A stretch of DNA of 64,000 bases from Theobroma cacao (GCF_000208745.1 NC_030852.1:14290705-14354704); one strand, 5' to 3'. Numbered from the stretch's first letter, positions 1-12,830 are shown. Program-made: numbers and translations. Notes: generated from the sequence alone by a model not told the origin.

Positions 1-3000
1 GAAATGCAACAGTTAAGTAAATCATTTACTTTATAAATGTAATTGGTTAAGGATTGGTGAGTAAAGTTAAGATCTTAACACTAAGTGGTGTACAACTTGA
101 TGTTTAGGTATTTAAGAGTTATTTGGAAACAATTGTCTAATCAAGTTGCATTAAAATGTTCTGGTAAAGGTATACGATTGTTAGTAATAGAATATGCCTA
201 AAGGATGATCTTGGCATACCACAAAAGGGTGAAATGTGGAGTAGACATGTCGAAATTAAGGAAAGTAAGAAAGGTGTTCTTACACATGGTAATGGATGTT
301 GACATTTAAATGGATGTGTATATGTATATGTGGAGTTACTCATGTCATTGGTGGAAACAAAGAATTGTTCTTAGCGATTTGAGATTTGAACATAATATGC
401 TTGGTGGGTTGTAGAGGTGGTATTATAAGATACTAAATTGACAGAATATACGCTATTGGAAATAATTATGAAAATGGGGGAAGAATAAATTCTAGAATTT
501 TGAAGTAATGATGTGAGCATAAGTAGAATGATCAAGATAGAGAAAATTCATGATGATACTAAGTTGAAGTGGTTAAACTATTTGAGTTATAAAATAAGAA
601 AGACAACTAGTTGCGAATACTAAGGACTTGTGGAACACTAGAAGCAATGAATAATTATGTGTTCGGTGTTATACGTACATGGTGAATTCATTATACAATA
701 TAGAAAGATGTCCTAAGGTGGGATTTATTGATTGGTGACAAGTGTTAAGGGATGAGATGAATTTGAAAATATTGGCTTGGCCTATTATATGTGATAAACC
801 TACGAGAATATAAATGGCTTTGGAAATTGTGACATAAGCTAGGAGGAAAACCAAACAGTTAAGGATGATCAATGTAGTAACCTTAAATGTAGATGAATAA
901 CATTGATTAAGTAAACCCCAGTAACCACCGTGCCACAATGCTAGGAGCACCTCATGTCTAGGACATATGAATAAAATGTGAGGGGCGTGAAGCTGAACCT
1001 ACAAGCTGAATTATGGTCATTTAGACTTGATGTTAAGCTTCGTTAATTGGAGTTTTAAGGTTTTGGAAAAGTATTTATATGAATGAATTGGAAAGTTTCT
1101 TTATTGCCTTATATATTGACATGTAGGTAAATGAGACAAGAGATTAAGCCTTGTTAAAGGCTAAGGAAAGAGTGAATGAAAAGTAAGGTAAATAATGGGA
1201 GAACTATGGATGTTGATATGATGAACATAAGAAGCTTAAGAATAATCAATGCAAATATACTAAGATAGTTGTGTAGTCCGAATTAAGGACAAGGACGCCT
1301 TGGGAGATTTGAAAATAATGTCCGTTGGACTCGATGAGGTGGAATGTCATTGAGCATACATTGGATTGTTAAAGTTATGAGTGGTTTTAAAGGTAAGCTT
1401 TTGATTGTTTAAGTCCTAAACTGAATTCCACCAAAGGATGTGTTTAAGTGTTTTGAAAGTGTATTGAAAAGCATAAGAGAATATATTAGTTAACTTGCCA
1501 TAAAAGATTGAAATGGCATGGCCATGAGAGGCTCGTGAGCAACCAAGCAATGTATAGGTAAATGTGCAAGGGAGCTATGATTGGTAGATAAGAGTAAAAC
1601 TTTAATGATGGGATAGTGTTCACTGCTTTGGGCAATGAATCATAAGTTATTGGCTTGTATCCACTTTGTGAACACTTTGGTGAGATAATTTGAAGGGGTT
1701 CTCACAATGGGAAAACATTAAAGCTCAATGAGCTAATAGTTATATAGTGACATTGGTATTCATGATTGATATGTCACGCAGTATTAAGGTACACTACAAG
1801 TCTAAGAATGATTGGAAATGTTGGTTTGAGGCAATGATTATCTTGCCATTATGTAGGCCCGATAATGTTATGGTCTCGATACACTTGTGGAGGCAGAGTA
1901 TACAATGGTAAAAAAGTGTTTCACTCACATGTGTTATTTCATTTTGAGTAATTATCAAAGTAGAGTACTTGATAAGGGTAAGCAAGGATTGAACTATGCT
2001 TTAAATGCTTAGTGAATAATGGCGATATGCTCTAGTTAATCGATATTACCCTTGGTGAGGAAATAGCAGTACACACGGGATTCATAGAGATCTACTTGGG
2101 AAAGAGATGATGATTTGATATTTCAAGTAAGCATGTACAAGTAAAGATTTTGGTAATAAGCAATGATTTAGAGTCAGGATACAAGAATATGAACTGGGAC
2201 AAAGTAATGTCGAGATGACATAAGAATATAACATATATGTTGGAAGTACGAAAGACAATTAAGAAGTAAAGAAGACTTTTAAGGATTGTGGTATAGCATA
2301 AATGTACTGATCAAGTAAAGATAAATTTGAAAGATCAACAAAATAATAAGGCATACATGGATACAATAGGGTAACTTGATGAAAATGATAATTAGTGATT
2401 GTGACATGTTTATGACAATGTGGCACAAGGATAAGTGGTAGGATGAAGCTTACACATCTGATTAAAAATGATAAGAAAATAGTATAAGCATGTAAATTAT
2501 GTGAAGTTATGCATAGGCACAATGAAAATCTGTATGGATTAAATAAGAGCCAATTTATGGTAGCATGTAAAGTAAATGGTGATTTAAACATTTGAAGGGG
2601 TAATCTAGAGTTGATTATACCCAAATATTCATGGATTAAACTTGACTTATGGGAATGAAATGGAAAAGTAAAAAGGGAAACCTGAGCTATAAGAATATGA
2701 TGATGAACCTAGGTTATGGATTGGAATGAATAGAGGAAATTTACTTCAAAGTAATTGACAAGGGTTCCTACATGTAGTGATGGATGATGATTCTTAAATG
2801 TGTATATACATACATATATATCTATAGGGAGATGATTATGTGATTAATTAAAGTGAAGAATTATTTATAGTGATTCGAGTTTTGAATTCGACATGTTTAA
2901 TAAGTTGTATAGATGACGATGATGAGAGTTACCATTAGAAATTGAGCTATGTGAATAAAGGAGAATTCAGGAGCAAAAGAGAAAGAAAGGATATTAAGGA

Positions 3001-3281
3001 ATTGGAATCTATGTCGTGTTTGAGCCATACCAATATATTAATATGATTAAGATGTAACGATTAAGGAAGTGTTATATCATAATTAAATTAGACTTCCACG
3101 AAGCACTAATGCCATAGATGGAGAATAAACGATTATAGTACCCTAATGTGAGTAATTGGAGAAATTGATTCAGAAGATGAAACTTAACTTTGTTAATATT
3201 GACTCAACATATGAAGAGCAACCGGTTGCTATTCTTGATAGACAAGTCAAAAGCTCTGCCGGAAGGATGTAGCCTCGGTGA
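1..3281 (+). other. Degraded Ty3/gypsy relic, no intact gene
   Basis: No convincing gene is visible in either strand. Two short stretches resemble the better preserved gypsy element downstream. Bases around 1274-1317 resemble the protease region at about 5552-5595 at the nucleotide level (roughly 31 of 44 positions by eye). Bases around 3208-3258 translate to a stretch resembling the segment just before the C-terminal chromodomain-like tail of plant gypsy integrases (YEEQPVAILDRQVK). Order and strand fit one old element with large deletions. The rest is AT-rich and unrecognised. The junction with the family-A LTR lies near 3282. Confidence 0.4.
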
Positions 3282-4528
3282 GTGCACATGATGATGATAT
3301 TGCATTGTGCGTGTAGGGAGTGCACATGAGCTAAATGTGGCGGGATGGTATGCATGATGATGTTATAGAAAGTTTATGAAAATATTTGTGATTGTGTTGT
3401 ATGTTGGTATTGTTAAATGCTCCCAAATTGCTTTTCATTTCAGCAAGAAAATGGCTTTTTGATGTAACAAGACCCCTTTCAACTAAATTGCCTTGTTTCT
3501 CGTTGCAGTGAGATTCATTTTTGTTCTAGCGAGAAACTCTTGGGTAAGCAGCCTTAATCCATGCTCTGAATTTTGCTGCAGCAAGAATGGATTCTCTCTG
3601 CAGCGAGAAACTCTCGGGTGGTTCCAAAATTCTGGTGCATTACTTTCACTTTGACAAAGATTTTGAATACCTTCCGGTTAGAACTGGGCAAAGTAGTAAA
3701 CATCAAAGTTGTAGCCCAGCTTCTTAGTTTTCTGATAACCTAAAAATAATGTCAATTGGACTTTTTTAGTGGGATATATGCTTGAAAAACCGAAGCATAT
3801 TCAAACCAAGAATGTTTTTTCACTACAGCGCGAAAATCCTCTGTTTGTTTGTCTTGCTTGCTCATTGCTGAAATTTTCATTCTATTCAACTTTATGGTTC
3901 ATCATGAATCTTGTAACATTAAGGGATTAAACATTCAAAGTTTGAAATGAGGGGTTTTAACCAAAAATTAGACTAAATTGCATGGTTTATCGTAAGTGCA
4001 TCATGTTTTCTAAAACATTCCTTGTCGTTGCTTGTTCCCTTCCTATGTTCACTCACTAGGTTTATACTCACATTTTTAAAGCTTCTTGTTTTCAGATTCG
4101 GAGACAGTTGGGACCTAGATTGAGTGTCCACATATATTCGTCTTCTTGGTAGGTACTATGGCATCTCAATAGCAGTACCTTCACTTAAAGTCACTCCACT
4201 GACGGTTGAGAGTCTTTTGTCTGTGTACACATATATGTAATGTAAACTACTAGGACTCATGTTATAAATGAAGTATGTATATGTTGGATTGATGATGATG
4301 CCTTTATAAGACGACAATGAATGACAGTACTTAGAGATAATACAAATATGAATATTCGGTTGCTATAAAATATTACTAAAACATTTACCGTTGAGAATTA
4401 TAACACATGGTTTTAAAGATGATGGATGGAATGAGGAACAAGATCTCATAAAGAAGCTTGCTTGGGCCTAGTGGGCTATGCCCATTGAGCCCATGCGTCG
4501 ATCATGGCCCAGGATTTGGGCTATGATG
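3282..4528 (+). repeat. Family-A solo LTR, 5'-truncated (copy A1)
   Basis: This matches the 3' half of the family-A LTRs at 25298-30802 and 26296-29115. Shared blocks are the GTGCAC-rich minisatellite (3285-3340), the CTGCAG palindrome cluster (3431-3845), the conserved GGGACCTAGATTGAGTGTCC block near 4111, and the terminal GAGCCCATG...GGGCT block. The expected end GGGCTGTGACA is mutated to GGGCTATGATG, ending near 4528. The 5' half is missing. No coding capacity. Confidence 0.7.
3431..3845. repeat. CTGCAG palindrome cluster in A1
   Basis: Imperfect copies of the 20-bp palindrome TTTCTCGCTGCAGCGAGAAA are centred near 3440.5, 3505.5, 3526.5, 3578.5 and 3600.5, with one more near 3830. Two pairs are spaced 21 and 22 bp, and the pairs repeat at 73 bp (3505.5 to 3578.5). 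Confidence 0.75.
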
Positions 4529-5099
4529 CATGTATCAATACATTTGAGATAAAATGTAGTTTTTTAACATAGATCGCCTATAAAACCTACCCAGCTTATT
4601 TACATTAAATACCATTTAAGTAAATGTCTTTTTTACTTTTTACTTTCCATTTACTTAAGATATTTAATGTAAATAAGCAAACAACCCCTCTTTTAGATTT
4701 AATAAAAAATCAAAATTCAAAAGAATCAAAACCTAAATTTTACTTTCAAGAACAAAATTGGAAAAGTTTGACTGAAATTAAATTTGCTGTTCCCATTTAC
4801 CTTAGCAAATGTGCTCCAAAAATTTAAGGAAAAATCATTTTTGATCACCTAAAAACCAAAGGAATCATTATCGCCATTTTTATTTCCAAAAGATTATTTT
4901 ATAAAAATCACATATTTTGACCCCTTCCAAACTTATAAAATTTTCTACTTCAAAAGTGATAGACAACAAAAAGTGTCAATAATTCTTTTGAAGGTTCAAT
5001 TTAAGTTCGATGTTCGAAACATGTAATCTATATGCTCAACTAAGGATTTCCTAATTTATCATCTTACTCAAGGTGGGATTTCACACATAAAGTAGTTAG
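4529..5099. other. Non-coding AT-rich stretch before gypsy gag
   Basis: It begins with ATGTATCAATACATT (about 4530-4544), the palindrome typical of the K2 LTR, so it may be a scrap of that LTR family. A hairpin follows at 4594-4678. The remainder to about 5099 probably contains decayed gag, but no reading frame can be followed. Confidence 0.4.
4594..4678. repeat. Inverted repeat (hairpin)
   Basis: The arm at 4594-4625 (GCTTATTTACATTAAATA then AAGTAAATG) is the reverse complement of 4648-4678 except for a 3-base length difference. The loop is about 22 bp. It could be a small MITE remnant or a chance foldback. Confidence 0.6.
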
Positions 5100-5800
5100 T
5101 CCATGTTTTGGATGTGGTCAATCTGGGCATTAAATGAGATATTTCCCAATGTAGAGGCAATCAGTGGAGCTCAATCATGAATATGGAAAGCAAGTGTCCA
5201 ATACTCCACCTAGAACTGCACCGACCAAAAAGAATGTTAAAGGTGAGAAAGGCAAGGGAATAGCCTCATCATTTTGAGGTAAATTGGCACAACTGGGTAA
5301 TGACGGAGATGGTCAAGCATAGGTGTTTTCTCTAACACTGTAAGATGCTCAGACTTTCAATGCAGTGGTCACAGGTACACTTTCTATTTGTGGTACCAAA
5401 GCTTTAATTTTGTTTGATTTTGGATCAACACATTCTTTTTTATCCCCACATTTTAGCCAAAATTAGATTGATTTTGTAGTAATATAGAGGAACCTCTTAT
5501 TGTGACTACCCTTTTAGAGGAGATATTTGTGGTTGAATATGTGAATAAATCTTGTGTGGTTCGCATAAAGGATAAGGACACATTAGCAGACTTGGTGTTA
5601 CTGCTAACTTTGGATTTTGATGTGATATTAGGAATGGACTCATTAGCGTCCTACTTTGCCAAGGTAGACTACTATTGTAAAGTTGTGAAGTTTAAGCTTC
5701 TAGGGGAATCTTCATTTGTAATATATAGGCATGGTAGCCCAATGTCAGTGGGAGTTGTGTCAGACATAGTTGCCAAACTAATGCCAAGGCAAAAAGTCTG
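5100..5800 (+). pseudogene. Gypsy gag zinc knuckle and protease relic
   Basis: A zinc-knuckle start CFGCGQSGH followed directly by a stop lies at 5104-5133; the final Cys is out of frame or lost. A retropepsin-like region follows, with LFDFGSTHSF near 5418-5447 where plant gypsy proteases have a D-[ST/P]-G type active site; here the triad reads DFG. The frame then shifts into the stretch 5502-5801, which carries the LDFDVILGMD segment typical of the end of the gypsy protease. Several stops and frame changes show the gene is dead. It precedes the RT relic in the normal gypsy order. Confidence 0.8.
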
Positions 5801-5813
5801 AGGGTACCTAGCG

Positions 5814-6830
5814 ATGACAAGAGACACTTTGATGGATGATTGGAGTATGGATTGTGTACAGGTAGTAGGTGAGCATCTGAATGTATTTCTAGAGAAATTG
5901 CCTAGATTGCCTTTAGAGAGGGAAATTAATTTTTTTATTGACTTGATTATGGATACACAACCAATTTCTATACCTCATTATCGAATGACACCAACTAAAT
6001 TAAGAGCGCTTAAGAATCAATTAAAAGATTTATTGAATAAGGGTTTTATTCACCCTAGTGTGTCACCTACTGGTGCTTTGGTGCTATTTCTTACGAAAAA
6101 GGATGGTAGCCTTCGGTTATGCATTGACTATCGACAATTGAATAAGGTCACTATGAAGAATAAATATTTACTCCCAAGGATTAATGACTTATTTGATCAA
6201 TTGCAAGGTGTTGTGTGCTTTTTTAGGATTGACTTATGCTCGGGATATCATCAATTGAGCATAAAAGAATGTGATGCACCCAAGATAGCGTTGCACACAT
6301 GTTATGGATACTGTGAATTTCTAGTGATTTTTTTTGGACTCACCAACGTACTTGCAGCATTTATGGATTTAATGAATAGGGTCTTCTGGGCATATTGAAA
6401 TAAATTTGTGGTCATAGTTATCTACGATATTTTGGTATATTCTAAGAGCCCAAAGGAACATGCATAACATTTGAAAATTATACTTCAAACCTCGAGAAAA
6501 CATAGGTTATACGCTAAAATTTTGAAGCGTGAGTTTTGGCTAAGTAAAATTAGTTTTTTAGGACATGTCCTATCAGAACAAAAGGTACAAGTTGACCCTA
6601 GTAAAGTACAAGCTGTAGAGAATTGGCCAAGGCCGATGTCTATAATAGAAGTCAAAAGTTTTCTAAGCTTAGTCGAATATTACAGACATTTTATACAAGA
6701 TTTTTCTAAGATTGCATCTCATTTGACAAGACTAACTAAAAAGGAGTTAAATTTGATTGGTCTAATACATGTGAGGCTAGTTTTCAAAAGCTTAAAACCC
6801 ATCTCACTTTTACACCTGTGCTAAGCCTAC
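5814..6830 (+). pseudogene. Gypsy reverse transcriptase relic
   Basis: Translation from 5814 shows the usual plant gypsy RT blocks in order: [15 protein letters not shown], a [16 protein letters not shown] block, and [13 protein letters not shown] carrying the first catalytic Asp. A stop at 6396-6398 interrupts it. The motif normally reading F-x-DD has degenerated to VIYDILVYS just downstream, so one of the two catalytic aspartates is replaced by Tyr. A second open piece (6471-6824) holds the thumb and connection region (FLGHVLSE, VKSFLSLVEYYRHFI). At least two stops and frame breaks are present, so the polymerase is not functional. Confidence 0.9.
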
Positions 6831-7331
6831 CATGTGGATTCGAAGGCTATACCGTGTATTACAATGCATCACGGGTTGGATTTGGTTGCTTGTTGATGCA
6901 TCATGGGAAAGCTATAATGTATGCCTCTTAACAGTTAAAGAAGCATTAACAAAACTATCCTATGCACAACCTAGAAATGGCCACAACTGTGTTTGCTTTA
7001 CAAATTTGGTGCCATTATCTCTATGGTGAAACTTTTGAAATATATAACAATTACAAAAGTTTAAAGTATATATTTCAGCAAAAAGATTTAAATTTGAGAT
7101 AGCATAGATGGTTAGAACTTTTGAAAGATTATGACTGCACCATACTTTACCATCCTCGCAAGCCGAATGTGGTGGTGGATGCCTTGAGCCAAAAATCGAT
7201 GGGGAGTTTGGCACACATGACAACAGAGAAAAGATCTTTGGTGCAGAGTTTGTATGATTTAGCAATATGGGTGTACACTTTGAGGTTAATGGTTCTAATG
7301 CCTTGTTGGCACATTTTAGAGTTTGACCCAT
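6820..7331 (+). pseudogene. Gypsy RNase H relic
   Basis: Fragments in mixed frames match the RNase H domain following gypsy RT: a YYNASRVGFGCLL stretch near 6855-6895, [15 protein letters not shown] near 7006-7050, and HRWLELLKDYDC with NVVVDALSQ near 7104-7190, the usual end of RNase H and the linker to integrase. In-frame stops occur in the first half. Recognition is by order and motif only. Confidence 0.75.
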
Positions 7332-7489
7332 GATATTAGATCGATATAAAGCTACCTAGCATCAAGACGAATATATATGGTGAAAATATTTTGGGATATG
7401 AGTGAAGATAGAGCTCGAGACTTTGTGTATGGCATAGATTGTTTAATGAGATATTGATAACGAATTTATGTGCTGAATATGGATGGTTG

Positions 7490-8740
7490 AAAGAATGAGA
7501 TTTTGGAAAACTCTCACGTGGTAGCTTATGTAATCCACCCAAGAGCCACCAAGATGTATCATGATCTGAAGTCTGTGTATTGGTGGCCAGGATTAACAAG
7601 AGACGTGGCTAAATATGTCTCTAAGCACTTAACATGTCAGCAAGTGAAAGTTGAACATCAAAGACTTTCGAGACTGCTACAACCATTACCAATGTCTGAA
7701 TGGAAATGGGAACATCTAGCAATGGCCTTTGTGACAGGTTTTCCATAAGCTAAGAGTGGCTATGATGCCATTTAGGTGATAATTGTCTGGCTAACTAAGT
7801 CTGCCCATTTCTTGCCGGCCAAGACTAAGTATGGAGTAACTCAGTATGCCTAAATAGACATTAATGAGATTGTTAAGCTACATGGTGTTCTAGTAACCAT
7901 AGGGTCCTACAGAGGACCACAGTTCAAGACTCAATTTTAAAAGGGATTGTAAAAGGCCTTAAGCACAAGATTAAAATTTAGGATGATCTTCACTTATAGA
8001 TGGATGGCTAATCTAAGCGCACCATTCAGATGCTCAAGGATATGTTGAAAGCAATTACACTCGATTTTGGAGTTTTATGGAATCATTACTTGCCTTTGGC
8101 AAAGTTTGCTTATAACAATAGCTATCAAGCCATAATCGATATGGCTCCGTATAAGGCTTTGTATGGGCAAAGATGTAGATCGCCTATTGGTTGGTTTGAA
8201 GTTGAAAATAGAAAACTCTTAGGGCCAAAAATGGTCCAAGAAACTGAGCTATGCATCCATGTAATTCGAGAAAGGATGCTAACTACTTAAAGTCTTTAGA
8301 AATCTTATGCCAATAATAAGCGAAGACCCTTAGAATTTGAAGTTGGCGATTATCTGTTTTTGAAAGTTTTTCCTACTAAAGGAGTGAGAAATTTTGGAAA
8401 AAAAGGGAATTTGAGACCTAGATACATCGAACCCTTTGAGGTATTAAAGCGCGTTTGTGCAATTGCATGTCATTTGGCATTACTGCCAAACTTGTTTAAT
8501 GTTCATCCAATCATTCATGTGTCCATGCTTAGGAAATATGTTCCTGATCCTTCGCATGTGATATGATATAATGAAATCCAATTGCAAGATGGACTTAGTT
8601 ATGACGAGTAACCCATAGCCATATTGGATTAACAAGTAAAACGGCTTCGCTCCAAGGATATTGTTACGGTGAAAGTATTGCAGCGAACCCATTTGGTTGA
8701 AGAAGCCACATGAAAATGCGATAAGGAAATGAGAAAGAAA
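7490..8740 (+). pseudogene. Gypsy integrase relic with chromodomain-like tail
   Basis: The N-terminal HHCC-type region is visible at 7503-7650 (HPRATKMYHDL, YWWPGL, LTCQQVK), but the first Cys of the CxxC pair is replaced by His. The core that follows reads HLAMAFVTGFP where the first catalytic Asp is expected, so that residue is Ala. After several stops, 8030-8290 shows the core end (LPLAKFAYNNSYQ, ALYGQRCRSPI). The piece 8360-8566 is the C-terminal domain, and 8600-8750 contains a tail resembling the chromodomain-linked end of plant chromoviruses of the Tekay/Del type. The assignment to that clade rests on this tail and the 3-kb LTR, and is moderate. Confidence 0.85.
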
Positions 8741-8815
8741 TATCCCCATTTTTTAAGGATTGATATATGTTTTAAATTATCGTGTGTAATTAAATTCGGA
8801 GATGAATTTCTTATA

Positions 8816-8827
8816 AGAAGGGGAGAA
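8816..8827 (+). promoter_or_regulatory. Gypsy polypurine tract
   Basis: AGAAGGGGAGAA lies immediately before TGTAACATCC, where the 3' LTR begins. This is the standard position of the plus-strand primer of an LTR retrotransposon. Confidence 0.85.
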
Positions 8828-11800
8828 TGTAACATCCTTACGTTTTTTGACATGGCCTATATGTGATAAGGGCTAAGTTATTAAAGAGTAAATTTGAACC
8901 CTAATGTGTATGCTTATGGAGCATGTATATGAACTATCATTCGTAGAGAGAATGATCTTGAGATTCGTTGTATATTTGGAGACTTTTTTTATGATATATG
9001 GATGTGTTAAGTGTTTAAAGCATGCCTTATGATAATTAGGCAAAAATTTTATGAACATATTTGAGGAATCTAAAGGTTTGATACTTAGATTGGAGCTTTG
9101 ATCTTATGTTTAAGTATTTGAGTAAAGATTTAAGTCATATATGGATGGTTTGAGATTGTGGAAGAGATTTAGAATGGGTTTAGGCTTCAAAAGAAATAAT
9201 TTTTACAAATCTGGACCAAAGAAGTTGATCCTAGTGCATAGATCCAGTAAAGTGAAAAGTAAGGGAGTCATGCATTTTGGTTTAAGATCGACTATAGACT
9301 CTCTATAATATATCCTAGGAAGGAAAAATGGAAAAAATGTAAACATTTTAGTCCAGGATCGATTATAGCTCTATAGTTGATCTTGTGATGCAAAATTTAA
9401 TAAAAACAAATACTCTGATCCAATATTGACTATAAACCCTTTATAGTTGATCCTATGAAAGGGAAAAAGGATGAAATACAAGCTTCCTAGTCCAAGATCC
9501 ACTATAAACCTCCATAGTCGATCCTAGGCTGCCATGTCAACCTAAAACGAGCTTAAAAGCCCTCAAATAGAAATTTTCTTCATTTTCCCCTGATTCTTCA
9601 TTTCTCCACCCATTTCCTCTCAAATTACATATCCTTCAAGACCATTAAACTCCATCAACAAATCTTCGATTCTAAATGCCAAATGTAAGGATTTTCACTT
9701 CCAAGAAAAGAAAGAGAGAAAACAACTTGGTTTTGATGATTTTGTTTTCTTTCTCTAACCTCCTAAAACCTTAAGCCCTAAATAGATTTTTGGAATGGTT
9801 TGGAGCTAATCCAAGCGTGGGGAAACATTATTGAGGTAGGATTAAATGTTTTTACTAAATATTTTTCAATTTAATTAGTTAAATTCTAAGAAATCCAAAT
9901 TCTCCAACTTAGGTAAATCTCCCTCAATTTGGTTGAAATTTGGAGCTATGATTGTTGCAATCTAGCTCCTAAGGTATGGGTTTAGCTGATTATTGAAAAT
10001 TTTGAACTTATATATTGGATTGCTAAAGATTTAGTCATTTTTAGAAAAGTTGGCATTTTTCAAAAGCCAGCATTTAATTAATTTTGTGATGTTTTGATGT
10101 GCTTAAGGGAAGATTGACTAATTTGGGCAATTGGTGAGCTGAAATATGATTGGAGGCTAAGGATCGAAGTTTGGCTATGGAGTACCTCTAATTTGTCACA
10201 CTGAGTGGAATTTATCCTTAAATAATGCATGTCATGCATCACGCATTATTTAACGCGCTGTCGTGGTACTTGAATGATTTGTATATGCCTTGGTGAGTAT
10301 GCCCAGGATAGTATATTATTAATATATGTTAATATATGTGTTTGTTTGTGATTACTATTAAGAAGCATGAGCTATTAGACATTTAGTTGATACATGATCC
10401 TAATGGCTTCTGTATATGTTAAGACTAAGTTAGTGTGGTGGTTATGCCATGATGTGAGAATAGATTGTCCACTTGTTGATGAAATATTGATGCATGATTT
10501 CATGTGAGATTGCTCATGTGTATGAGGCTATGACTAATTTAAAATGAGATTGTTAATGCATTTGTGGCTAATGAGCCATGGTTATTGAGGCTTAATTGCT
10601 TGAGTATGTAAAGCCACGTATTTTGATATTCGACTCAAATTGTTTATGTATATGAGGCTAAGGAGACTAATTAAATGATATGACATTATAGTTTATGAAT
10701 CATTAAGGCATTTAGAGCTCTAACGAGCTTATAAACAATTGAAGCATGATGAATGTGATTTGTGATATGTTGTGGACATATGAAAAGATAGAGGCATGAT
10801 GGCCTCATTGCAGATTTGTGTTCTGTATGAGGGATAAACCTTAAACATTGACTTGACTTAAGGTTGAGTGGATTTCGTTACCCAATGACTGTGTGTGTTT
10901 CTGCAAGAATGATGGTAAGTATGGGTGGTGGTATTAGTCACACCCACAGTGCAATGATGCGGCTTATTAAGAGGTTACTCTAGGCGATGCCACCAAGGAA
11001 AGATTACTCCAGGCATTGCCGATCGACGAGAGATTACTCCAGTCATTGTTTGGATTCTCAGCTAGTTGCTTCGGCACTAAGCGTGATTTGATTCTCCGTT
11101 AGCAACTTCGACGTTGAGCGTGATTTGATTCTCAACCCGTTGCATCAATACGCGTGATTTGTTCTCTACCAACAACTTTGCCTTGTGCATGATTTGTTTC
11201 TCCATCGGTTGGCCACCGTGCATGATTTAACTATGTCTAAGGGAGGGCCACTCAGTAATTTAATGTGTACACGATGTGAGATAGCTTGAGAGAGGCTTAA
11301 ATAAACATGATATGAATCAATAAGATGCTCCAGCGACTAGAGTGTGCCATGGAGAATGATTTGACTAAATATGATTGGCTTTGAGGGTAAGTCTAATGAT
11401 GTGAGTGATTACCTTTGGAGATCTTAGGGGTGACGATAAGCCTCCCATTTTGGAGACTTAAGGATAATGATATGTCCTATATTTGGAGATGTTTGCTAGA
11501 TCATGTGGATGCATTAAGAATGCAATGTTTATTATGTGGTTACTATACGCATATGATTATGATTATGTTCACAATTCACTGAGTATTGTAGTACTCACCC
11601 TTTTTAGTACCATGTGCATTTAAATAATCCATTGGATAGTGTGTGGCAAGGGTCATCCATTGATAGACCAATTTTGGCATCTAGTAGGTCCCTCATTTTG
11701 GTCACTCCGCTGAGTCCATCACGAGCTTTATCATATGGTTGGCTTTAGGGATATAGTTAATCATGCACGGTGGCCAACCAACAGAGCTATGTGTATTATG

Positions 11801-11990
11801 GATATATGTATGAGCTATGTGTTAAGAAAAATGTATTATGTTGAACTTAAATGTTTTTTATGAATATTCAGTTATGAAATCCCTTAGCCTTATGTTAAAT
11901 GATTTAAATCTTGAGGCTTGCACAGGTCTAGTGTGCTTTACCTGTTGGGCTTGTGCGCTAGTCACGGACCTCCAAATTTGGGTCGTAACA
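8828..11990 (+). repeat. Gypsy 3' LTR, family K (K1)
   Basis: It begins TGTAACATCC right after the polypurine tract and ends GGTCGTAACA at 11990, giving 3163 bp with TG...CA ends. It is homologous over most of its length to the K2 LTR, for example 9780-9990 against 31325-31545. A TATA-like GCTTAAAAG near 9550 follows a cluster of inverted repeats and precedes a pyrimidine-rich stretch and CCTTAAGCCCTAAA. No protein is encoded. The 5' LTR of this element was not found, so the element is 5'-truncated. Confidence 0.85.
9285..9516. repeat. Four phased inverted repeats in K1 LTR
   Basis: Four imperfect foldbacks built from GGATCGACTATAG-type arms are centred near 9300, 9369, 9438 and 9510, so the period is about 70 bp. 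The best is AGGATCGATTATAG / CTATAGTTGATCT at 9355-9383. They occupy the place that AATGTATCGATACATT palindromes occupy in the sister LTR K2. Confidence 0.7.
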
Positions 11991-12228
11991 TTAATAAGCA
12001 AAGAGTATGAAAGTGTGTATGTTGACACTAAGGCAAATTTTTATGGAAATATGTGATAAATCTTATAGTTTGAGGTTTGATTTGAATTTAGTGCGATAGT
12101 TAGAGATATATGTATATGGATTTGAGTTATATGATTCATTTGAGGTGTGCTATTAATAGGGGATAAATTTGGGGTGTTAAGTTGGATTTTTAAGAGGTTA
12201 AAAAGGCTAGAAACTACCTATATGGGAA

Positions 12229-12500
12229 AATGTATCAATACATCTCCAAATGTATCGATACATTCTTGGCAGGATGAACAATATAAGGCATATGGAAGAA
12301 ATATTATTGGTACATTCCCCAATGCATCGATATATTTGTGGTAGGATGAACATCTATTGATTCATTGTCCAAATGTATCAATAGATTTGAAGCGAAAAGC
12401 ACCCAAAGGGCACCCCGATCGAAAATAGTATTAATACATTTTTAGGCAGTGAGTATTCTGCCTAAAATATATCGATACATTGCCCCAATGTATTGATAGA
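12229..12500. repeat. AATGTATCGATACATT palindrome pairs in K2
   Basis: Sites are centred at 12236.5/12256.5, 12308.5/12328.5, 12358.5/12379.5, 12432.5 (single) and 12473.5/12494.5. Pair spacings are 20, 20, 21 and 21 bp. After the A2 insertion the cluster continues at 31209.5/31229.5 (20 bp). Several copies read ATCAAT or ATTGAT instead of ATCGAT. Confidence 0.85.
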
Positions 12501-12742
12501 TGTAATATCCCATACTTTGTTATGGTGGCTAATAAAGCTTATCGAATGCTAATTGAGGTTAATTGGAATGTTTAAAAAAGATGAAAGGTGAAAAGAGTAT
12601 TTTAAGACAAAATATTTCGCATGTAAGGAAATAATAATATTTTTATTGAGGATGAATTAGCGAGATAAAAAGTTATTCGAAAATGAATCGAGGTATAACA
12701 AGGTGTTTTGGGTGCCAAGGAGACAAGTGAAAAATTTTAGAA

Positions 12743-12830
12743 TAAAATAATATTTTATTAATAAAATAATATTTTATTAATAAAATAATATTTTATTAAT
12801 AAAATAATATTAAAATATTAATATTTTATT
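12743..12830. repeat. AATAAAATAATATTTTATT tandem repeat
   Basis: About four tandem copies of a self-complementary 20-bp AT unit lie in A2. The related LTR A7 has only about two copies (62952-63003), so the array expanded in this copy. Confidence 0.8.
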
